Source of the DNA: Pelagibacterales bacterium SAG-MED31
GTDB taxonomy: Bacteria > Pseudomonadota > Alphaproteobacteria > HIMB59 > GCA-002718135
Direction: 5' to 3'
DNA length: 33,831 nucleotides
Assembly (NCBI GenBank): GCA_014653715.1
Contig: JACWEB010000001.1
Coordinates: 148,798 to 182,628 of the forward strand
The position numbers and the translations under genes are program-made. Below are positions 27,780 through 33,831 of this stretch, piece after piece. The notes under the pieces were generated by a model that saw only the letters and a program-made list of their open reading frames with translations, was not told where the DNA came from and did no database searches. Positions within the stretch are counted from its first letter, which is position 1. Every line of letters starts with the position of its first letter.

Positions 27780-28897
27780 TAAACCTTAGCCTGTCTATTA
27801 AGTTTGTTTACAAAAAAACTTTCAATTTGGGGTCTAAATAAATTCTCAAGAGCTCCACTAAATAAAATTATAACACCTTGCACAGCAACAAACATATATC
27901 GTGTTATATTTGGCATATCAAAAGTAACCTCTGATCCACCTTGATATAAAATACCAAATAAAAATGCTGCTGGAAATATTCCTATCGGGTGATTTCTTCC
28001 CATCAAAGCAACTGCAATTCCTGTGAAGCCGTATCCAGCGGGAAATCCTGAAACTATTTTATGATGTACACCCAGTACTTCATTTATACTTAATAACCCA
28101 GCTAAACCTCCGGAGATTAACATAGCTATAATGATATTTTTATAAGGAGAAATACCTGCATATATAGCTGCTTGCGTATTGTGACCTACTGCCCGCATTT
28201 CATATCCCCATTTAGTTTTCCAAACAAGAAACCAAACAAATAAAGACGCTGCAATTGCAAGAAGAAATGATGCGTTAAGTGGGGAGTATCTAATTTTAAT
28301 ACCAAAAAATGCAGCAAAATCTTTAAAACTTGGAAGCCACAATTCTTTTGGCAATGCAACTGTATGAGGCCCCATTTGCTTCATGTCACGAATAACATCA
28401 ACTAACAAATAAACCATTAATGAGGATGCTATAAAATTAAACATAATTGTTGTGATTACAATGTGACTTCCTCTTTTTGCTTGTAAATAAGCTGGGATAA
28501 ATGCCCAAGCAGCACCAAAAATAAAAGCTCCAGCTATTGAGAGAATCCAAATAATTGGAACTGGCAGAAAACTAAAATTTATTGCAACTAGAAAAACTCC
28601 CAACCCCCCAATGTAAGCCTGTCCTTCTCCACCTATATTGAAAAGACGACAATGAAATGCAACTGCAAAAGCTAATCCAGTAAAAATAAAGTTAGTGGTA
28701 TAATAAAGAGTGTAAGCAAATCCCTCCACATAGCCAAAAGATCCATAGATAATTAATTTAATAGCCTGATAAGGGTTTTCACCTGCAATAAAAATAAATA
28801 AACCAGAAACAAGAAGTGCTAGAGTCAAATTTACTAATGGAACTATTAGGTTTGAAACCCACCAAGGAACTTTAGACTTATCTAATGCAAAGCTCAC
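27779..28897 (-). CDS. ABC transporter permease, nucleoside/BmpA-type system (first permease)
   Basis: FTGLAFAVAFHCRLFNIGGEGQAYIGGLG, MRAVGHNTQAAIYAGIS, GFTGIAVALMGRNHPIGI. Confidence 0.93.
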   Translation of the reverse strand: MSFALDKSKVPWWVSNLIVPLVNLTLALLVSGLFIFIAGENPYQAIKLIIYGSFGYVEGFAYTLYYTTNFIFTGLAFAVAFHCRLFNIGGEGQAYIGGLGVFLVAINFSFLPVPIIWILSIAGAFIFGAAWAFIPAYLQAKRGSHIVITTIMFNFIASSLMVYLLVDVIRDMKQMGPHTVALPKELWLPSFKDFAAFFGIKIRYSPLNASFLLAIAASLFVWFLVWKTKWGYEMRAVGHNTQAAIYAGISPYKNIIIAMLISGGLAGLLSINEVLGVHHKIVSGFPAGYGFTGIAVALMGRNHPIGIFPAAFLFGILYQGGSEVTFDMPNITRYMFVAVQGVIILFSGALENLFRPQIESFFVNKLNRQAKV

Positions 28898-30417
28898 TAT
28901 ACTACTCCTGCCATCAACAAACCAAGCTCACGGTCTGTTACATCTTCATTAACTCTTTCTCCTACAATCTTACCATCAAACATTACAATAATTCTATCAG
29001 ATAAAGATAATACTTCTTCCAACTCAACTGATACTAATAATATTGCTGCACCTTTATCACGCATATCAATCAATCGTTGGTGAATAAATTCTATTGCGCC
29101 TATATCTACCCCTCTAGTTGGTTGACCTATAAGTAATATTTTTGGGTTTTCATTTAACTCTCTACTTAAAATGAGTTTTTGCTGATTACCCCCAGAAAAA
29201 TTAGATGTCATTAAATGTGGAGATCTTGGTCTTACATCATACTCTTCCATAACTCTTTTTGAATAATCAAAAATTTTATCCTCTTTCATGATTGAAAATT
29301 TTGAATAGGGTTCTTGATCGTGGTAGCCAAAAATTAAGTTTTCAGATGCCTTAAAATCAGTTACCAATCCCATCCTTTGACGATCTTCAGGTATATGTGC
29401 CAAACCCTTTTCTTTAAGCTCTCTTGGGTTAAGCAGATTTAAACTGTCTGAAATTTTTTCTCCATTCAAAAAAATTTCACCTGATTCGACTTTTCTAATA
29501 CCTGATAAAGCTTCAAGAAGCTCAGTTTGTCCATTACCTGTAACTCCAGCTAAACCTAAAATTTCACCTGCATGTATTTCTAAATTTACATTCTTTACAC
29601 GTGCAACATCAAGATCATCTTTTACTATTAAGTTTTCTACCTTGAATGCAACATCACCTCTGTGCGTTTTTGATTTATTAATTCTTAACAGCACACTTCT
29701 GCCAACCATCATCTCTGCAAGTTTTTCTCTATTTGTAGCTTTGGTTTTAGTATGCCCTACAATTTCCCCTTGACGCATAACAGAAACCTCGCTTGTTAAA
29801 TCCATGATTTCGTTTAACTTGTGTGTAATTAGAACAATAGTTTTTCCTTCTTCCTTTAATGAACGAAGAATTTTAAATAACTCATCGACTTCTTGTGGAG
29901 TTAAAACACCTGTTGGTTCATCTAAAATAAATACTTCTGCACCACGGTATAGTGATTTTAAAATTTCTACTCGTTGACGAAAACCTACCGACAAATCAGA
30001 AATGACAGAATCAAGATCAACATTCAAATTATAAGTTTCACAAAGCTTTTTAAGATCTATTTTTGCTTTTTCTAAATTTTTTCCAAAAATTACCTCACCC
30101 TCAAAACCCAAAACTATATTTTCAAGAACAGTAAAATTCTCCACAAGCATAAAATGTTGGTGCACCATTCCAATTCCATTTTCTATTGAGTCTCTTGGTG
30201 ATTTAAGGTTTATTTCATTTCCGCTAACTTTAATTGTTCCAGAGTCAGCCTGATAAAGGCCGTAAACAATGCTCATTAACGTAGATTTTCCAGCTCCATT
30301 TTCACCAATGATGCCGTGAATTGTGCCTTTATTAATTGTTAAGTTGATATCTTTATTGGCATGAACATGACCAAATGATTTGTTAATATTTGATAGTTCT
30401 AAAATAGGTGAGACCAT
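28897..30417 (-). CDS. ABC transporter ATP-binding protein, duplicated ATPase (nucleoside/sugar type)
   Basis: Two Walker A motifs (GENGAGKST; GVTGNGQTE), HQHFMLVENFTVLENIVLG, FILDEPTGVLTPQEVDELF, SGGNQQKLILSREL. Confidence 0.96.
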   Translation of the reverse strand: MVSPILELSNINKSFGHVHANKDINLTINKGTIHGIIGENGAGKSTLMSIVYGLYQADSGTIKVSGNEINLKSPRDSIENGIGMVHQHFMLVENFTVLENIVLGFEGEVIFGKNLEKAKIDLKKLCETYNLNVDLDSVISDLSVGFRQRVEILKSLYRGAEVFILDEPTGVLTPQEVDELFKILRSLKEEGKTIVLITHKLNEIMDLTSEVSVMRQGEIVGHTKTKATNREKLAEMMVGRSVLLRINKSKTHRGDVAFKVENLIVKDDLDVARVKNVNLEIHAGEILGLAGVTGNGQTELLEALSGIRKVESGEIFLNGEKISDSLNLLNPRELKEKGLAHIPEDRQRMGLVTDFKASENLIFGYHDQEPYSKFSIMKEDKIFDYSKRVMEEYDVRPRSPHLMTSNFSGGNQQKLILSRELNENPKILLIGQPTRGVDIGAIEFIHQRLIDMRDKGAAILLVSVELEEVLSLSDRIIVMFDGKIVGERVNEDVTDRELGLLMAGVV

Positions 30418-30447
30418 AAAACTAAGTTTTAAAAATTGGTCTCACCT
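30406..30447 (-). promoter_or_regulatory. Intercistronic hairpin that includes the ATPase start codon
   Basis: Minus strand AGGTGAGACCA ... TGGTCTCACCT, perfect 11-bp stem with inner AAAAC/GTTTT; the ATG (30417-30415) is at the loop/stem junction. Confidence 0.8.
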
Positions 30448-30462
30448 GATATATTTATGTTA

Positions 30463-31446
30463 TTATTCTTGTGACCAGTCTGCAACTATTATAGAACCAT
30501 CTACAATACCTGCGGCAGCAGCTTCAGCGGCGGCAACCATTTCGTCAGTTACCATTCCATCTGCAGTAGCATAACCTACCATACCTTCAGCAAGCCCAAG
30601 AGATAAAAACTTACCTGATGACTCAAAAGTACCAGCAGCAGTTTTTTCTGCTTGTTCAAAAATTGTTAAGTCCAAACGTTTAAGCATTGAAGTTAACATA
30701 TTGCCAGGGTGCATCCAGTTTTGGTTTGTATCAACGCCAATACCCATAATGTCTGCATCCGCTGCAGCTTGAAGAACACCAATTCCAGTTCCACCAGCAG
30801 CTTGATACACAACATCAGCACCACCATCAATTTGAGCTTTAGTTAGCTCAGCACCTTTGGTTGGGTTATTCCAAGCTTCAGGAGTTGTTCCAGTCATATT
30901 AGCTAAAACTGTGATATTAGGATTCACATATTGAGCTCCCTGCTCATAACCACCTTGGAACTTTCTTATTAAAGGAATATCCATTCCTCCAACAAATCCA
31001 ATTGTTCCAGTTTTTGATGCCATAGCAGCAATTACTCCTACCAAAAATGAGCCTTCATGTTCTAAGTAACAAGCTTGATAAATATTGCCTGCTGGATCAT
31101 CAACCCAACAAACATCAACAGCTACAAAGTTTATATCTGGGTAGTCTGGCGCTACAGCAGCAACTGCATCAGCCTGTGCAAATCCCATTGCAACAATAAG
31201 AGTAGCTCCTCTGTCTGCAACTTTTCTCATTCCTTGTTCAATTTGAGTATTATTAGATGCTTCGAACTCAACCATGTCCCAGCCTAATTCATTTTTTACT
31301 CTTTCAGCCGTTTTAAATGCTAATTCATTAAAAGATTTGTCGAATTTTCCTCCAGAGTCGTAAATTACACCAATTTTATTTGCAAAAAGATTTGATGAAA
31401 ATACAAGTGCGAAAGAAACAACAAAAATATTTAAAAGTTTTTTCAT
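30463..31446 (-). CDS. BmpA/Med-family (PnrA-like) ABC transporter substrate-binding protein
   Basis: Signal peptide; IGVIYDSGGKFDKSFNELAFKTAERV, TIGFVGGMDIPLIRKFQGGYEQGAQYVNP, GIGVDTNQNWMHPGNMLTSMLKRLD. Confidence 0.95.
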   Translation of the reverse strand: MKKLLNIFVVSFALVFSSNLFANKIGVIYDSGGKFDKSFNELAFKTAERVKNELGWDMVEFEASNNTQIEQGMRKVADRGATLIVAMGFAQADAVAAVAPDYPDINFVAVDVCWVDDPAGNIYQACYLEHEGSFLVGVIAAMASKTGTIGFVGGMDIPLIRKFQGGYEQGAQYVNPNITVLANMTGTTPEAWNNPTKGAELTKAQIDGGADVVYQAAGGTGIGVLQAAADADIMGIGVDTNQNWMHPGNMLTSMLKRLDLTIFEQAEKTAAGTFESSGKFLSLGLAEGMVGYATADGMVTDEMVAAAEAAAAGIVDGSIIVADWSQE

Positions 31447-31504
31447 AGTAAATATCTCCTCATTATTTCCGTAAAATATATATGATTGATATCATCTTTA
31501 TCTC

Positions 31505-31531
31505 AAAAAAAAATTAATAAATTAAATTAAT
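31505..31531 (-). terminator. Weak A/T-only terminator candidate downstream of upp
   Basis: Minus strand ATTAAT-TTAATTT-ATTAAT followed by T9. Confidence 0.35.
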
Positions 31532-31554
31532 ATTTTATATCGTGGATAAATGAT

Positions 31555-32196
31555 CTAGGTACCCATATACCTATCACCTGCATCACCAAGACCAGGCACA
31601 ATGAACTTATTTTTATCTAATTTCGCATCAATTTGGCATGTAAAAACATGAAGTGATTTATGATTTTTTTGAATATTTTTAATTCCCTCAGGAGCAGCTA
31701 ATAGAGAAATAAGTGATACATTTTTTATATTAACACCCTTATTTTTAATTAAATTAATAGCTGCAATTGATGAGTTTCCTGTTGCAAGCATTGGATCAAG
31801 AACAAGGACTTTTTTATTTTTTGTTTTAGGAAGTTTAAATAGATATTCCACTGGTTCATATGTTTGTTCATCACGGTATAAACCAATATGACCCTTTTCA
31901 GCATCAGGAAGAAACTTTACAAAACCCTCTAACAATCCAAGCCCTGCTCTTAAGATTGGAACAAGAATAACCTGTTGTGCTAAATCTTTTCCCATAGTTT
32001 TTGTTAATGGTGTTTGAACAGTTACTTTTTTATATTTTAAATGTTTTAATACCTCAGCTGCGATTAAATAGCTTGCTTCATTCATTGTCTGCCTAAACAA
32101 AGAATTAGATGTTTTTTTATTACGCAAAATAGTCATTTTATATTCTAAAAAAGATGATTTAATTGATGTAATCATAAATATATTACATATATACAA
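31555..32196 (-). CDS. upp: Uracil phosphoribosyltransferase
   Basis: VPILRAGLGLLEGFVKFLPDAEKGHIGLYRDEQT, VLVLDPMLATGNSSIAAI, VPGLGDAGDRYMGT. True start may be an internal Met of the listed ORF. Confidence 0.95.
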   Translation of the reverse strand: MYICNIFMITSIKSSFLEYKMTILRNKKTSNSLFRQTMNEASYLIAAEVLKHLKYKKVTVQTPLTKTMGKDLAQQVILVPILRAGLGLLEGFVKFLPDAEKGHIGLYRDEQTYEPVEYLFKLPKTKNKKVLVLDPMLATGNSSIAAINLIKNKGVNIKNVSLISLLAAPEGIKNIQKNHKSLHVFTCQIDAKLDKNKFIVPGLGDAGDRYMGT

Positions 32197-32211
32197 TTAC
32201 TCATAAGAGCA

Positions 32212-32712
32212 ATGCGGATATTTTTATTCTTTATATTATTATTATTTTGGGGGTGCTCTACATTAGAGGTTACTAAAGAGGTAATTAAAGTGACAAATAC
32301 TGTAACGAATAAAGTCAAAGAAACGATTTCAAAAGAAGAAGAAACACAGAGTGTTGTGGAAGAAATAATTGAGGAAAAAGAAATAGAAGAAGAAATAGAA
32401 ATAATAGAAGAAAAACAAGAATTAGAAAAAAATATAATCGAAAATCAACAAAAATTAGCAGATATAAATTTTATTGGAAAAACTGAGAATATAATTTACG
32501 AATTATTGGGTGAAGCTCAGCTTTCAAGAATAGATGGATCAGTGCACACTCTTCGGTATGATAGTGATAAATGTAGATTATTTTTATTTTTTAACCAAGA
32601 AACAAATAACAAAAGAGTTGAATATTTTGAGTTAAGAAATGCTAAAGCAGAGCTATTAAATTCAAAACAAGCACTAGAAGGGTGTTATAATGAGCTTAAT
32701 TTACTAAATTAA
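32212..32712 (+). CDS. Putative lipoprotein with Glu-rich linker and possible SmpA/BamE-like C-terminal domain
   Basis: Lipobox-like LFWGC; Glu/Ile/Lys-rich stretch; FIGKTENIIYELLGEAQLSRIDGSVHTLRYDSDKCRLFLFF. Confidence 0.6.
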   Translation: MRIFLFFILLLFWGCSTLEVTKEVIKVTNTVTNKVKETISKEEETQSVVEEIIEEKEIEEEIEIIEEKQELEKNIIENQQKLADINFIGKTENIIYELLGEAQLSRIDGSVHTLRYDSDKCRLFLFFNQETNNKRVEYFELRNAKAELLNSKQALEGCYNELNLLN

Positions 32713-32714
32713 AT

Positions 32715-33831
32715 TTATTCTATTTCAATTAATAGATCTTTTGCCTCTACATTATCTCCAGAACTTACATAGATTTTTTTTATTGTGCCACTTTTTTCTG
32801 CATTAATTGTTGTTTCCATTTTCATAGCTTCAATAACCAAAACTCTATCGCCCTTAATCACCTTTATACCTTCACTAACAAATATTTTAGCAACTTGTCC
32901 TGGTAAAGGTGATCCGACATGATTTGGATTATCTTCTTCTGACTTAATTTTAGTAGTAACATTTTTTGAAAACTCTTTATTAATAATTTCAATCGTCCTT
33001 GGTTGGCCATTGACTTCAAAAAATACTGAACTTGAACCATTAGCATTAGGTTCTCCTTTTGCTAAATAACGTACAATAAGATTCTTACCTTTGTCTATTG
33101 GCAAAGAATATTCTCTATCTGGAAGTGGTCCGTAAAAAAATAACTCAGTTGATAGAATAGAGGTATCGCTATATGTTTGACGATGATTCATAAAGTCTTC
33201 AAATACTTTTGGATACATTAAATAAGAAGCTAGTTGTTGATTAGAAATTTTCTCTTCATATTTTGCCTCTAAATCCTCTTTTTCTTTATCTAAGTTAACA
33301 CTTGGTAGAACAGATCCTGCTCTTTTGCTAAGTGGTTTCTCATTCCCTAATATTTTGTTCTGCAATTCTTGAGGGAATCCACCCATAGGTATTCCAATTT
33401 CACCTTTAAAAAATTCCACAACTGATGAAGGAAAAGAAATTTCTTTATTTGGATCCAAAACATCTTCTGGACAGAGATCATTTGTAATCATATAGAGTGC
33501 CATATCGCCTACAACTTTTGAGGAGGGTGTTACTTTGATTATATCTCCAAACATTTTATTTACCTCAGCATACATATTGGCTACAAGACCCCATTTATCT
33601 GTTGTGATACCGAGGGATCGCGCTTGTTCTTTTAAATTCGTAAATTGTCCACCTGGCATTTGATGTAGGTACACGTCAGAGCTTCCCCCTTTAAAATCAG
33701 TCTCAAAAGCTTTATAATTATTTCTAACCTGCTCCCAGTATAATGAAGCCTCTCTTATGTTAGCCTCTTTAAGTCTTGGGTTTTCATTGTTTTTTTTCAT
33801 TATTGATACAACAGAACCTAGTGCTGGCTGG
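32715..33831 (-). CDS. pyc: Pyruvate carboxylase, C-terminal part (5' end outside window)
   Basis: Open frame continues past the listed ATG to the window edge (QPALGSVVSIMKKNN…); HQMPGGQFTNLKEQARSLG, VTPSSKVVGDMALYM, biotin motif VIEAMKMETTI. Confidence 0.95.
   Translation of the reverse strand, partial: QPALGSVVSIMKKNNENPRLKEANIREASLYWEQVRNNYKAFETDFKGGSSDVYLHQMPGGQFTNLKEQARSLGITTDKWGLVANMYAEVNKMFGDIIKVTPSSKVVGDMALYMITNDLCPEDVLDPNKEISFPSSVVEFFKGEIGIPMGGFPQELQNKILGNEKPLSKRAGSVLPSVNLDKEKEDLEAKYEEKISNQQLASYLMYPKVFEDFMNHRQTYSDTSILSTELFFYGPLPDREYSLPIDKGKNLIVRYLAKGEPNANGSSSVFFEVNGQPRTIEIINKEFSKNVTTKIKSEEDNPNHVGSPLPGQVAKIFVSEGIKVIKGDRVLVIEAMKMETTINAEKSGTIKKIYVSSGDNVEAKDLLIEIE

Noticed and set aside
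31471-31500. Short TGATATCA palindrome upstream of the BmpA-type gene as an operator
   Set aside because: Only 8 bp and A/T-rich; expected by chance in this composition.
32864-33046. 60-aa minus-strand ORF inside pyc
   Set aside because: Out-of-frame ORF within the pyruvate carboxylase coding region.

Overview
AT-rich, gene-dense 33.8 kb window. Gene content and very short spacers suggest a streamlined marine alphaproteobacterium; this is inference, and no taxonomy search was possible. From left to right it holds: (i) a leftward operon with a DUF4856-type exported protein, a fatty-acid-hydroxylase/sterol-desaturase and an Fe(3+) ABC binding protein; (ii) a small winged-helix regulator broken by a -1 frameshift at a T7 run, flanked by two near-identical ICE/Irr-box-like palindromes; (iii) an Hsp20 gene with a sigma32-type promoter and a ROSE-like 5' UTR; (iv) an O-methyltransferase and nucleoside-salvage cluster (deoA, purine nucleoside phosphorylase, cdd); (v) a DUF1501/DUF1800 pair; (vi) a divergent TrpF-like gene facing a compact pabB-pabA-pabC-folP-folB-folK folate cluster; (vii) DUF2141, cysS, thrS, hemB, hisI, ribA, cupin and katG; (viii) a TetR/SDR divergent pair and a Tat-signal metallo-beta-lactamase-fold protein; (ix) a BmpA-type nucleoside ABC transporter and upp; (x) a Glu-rich lipoprotein and the 3' part of pyruvate carboxylase. 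No tRNA, rRNA, CRISPR array, transposase or phage gene was seen. The most interesting signals are non-coding: the paired ICE-like palindromes with the frameshifted regulator, the ROSE-like thermometer with its promoter, and two intercistronic hairpins that directly follow genes for exported binding-type proteins, one of which includes the start codon of the next gene.
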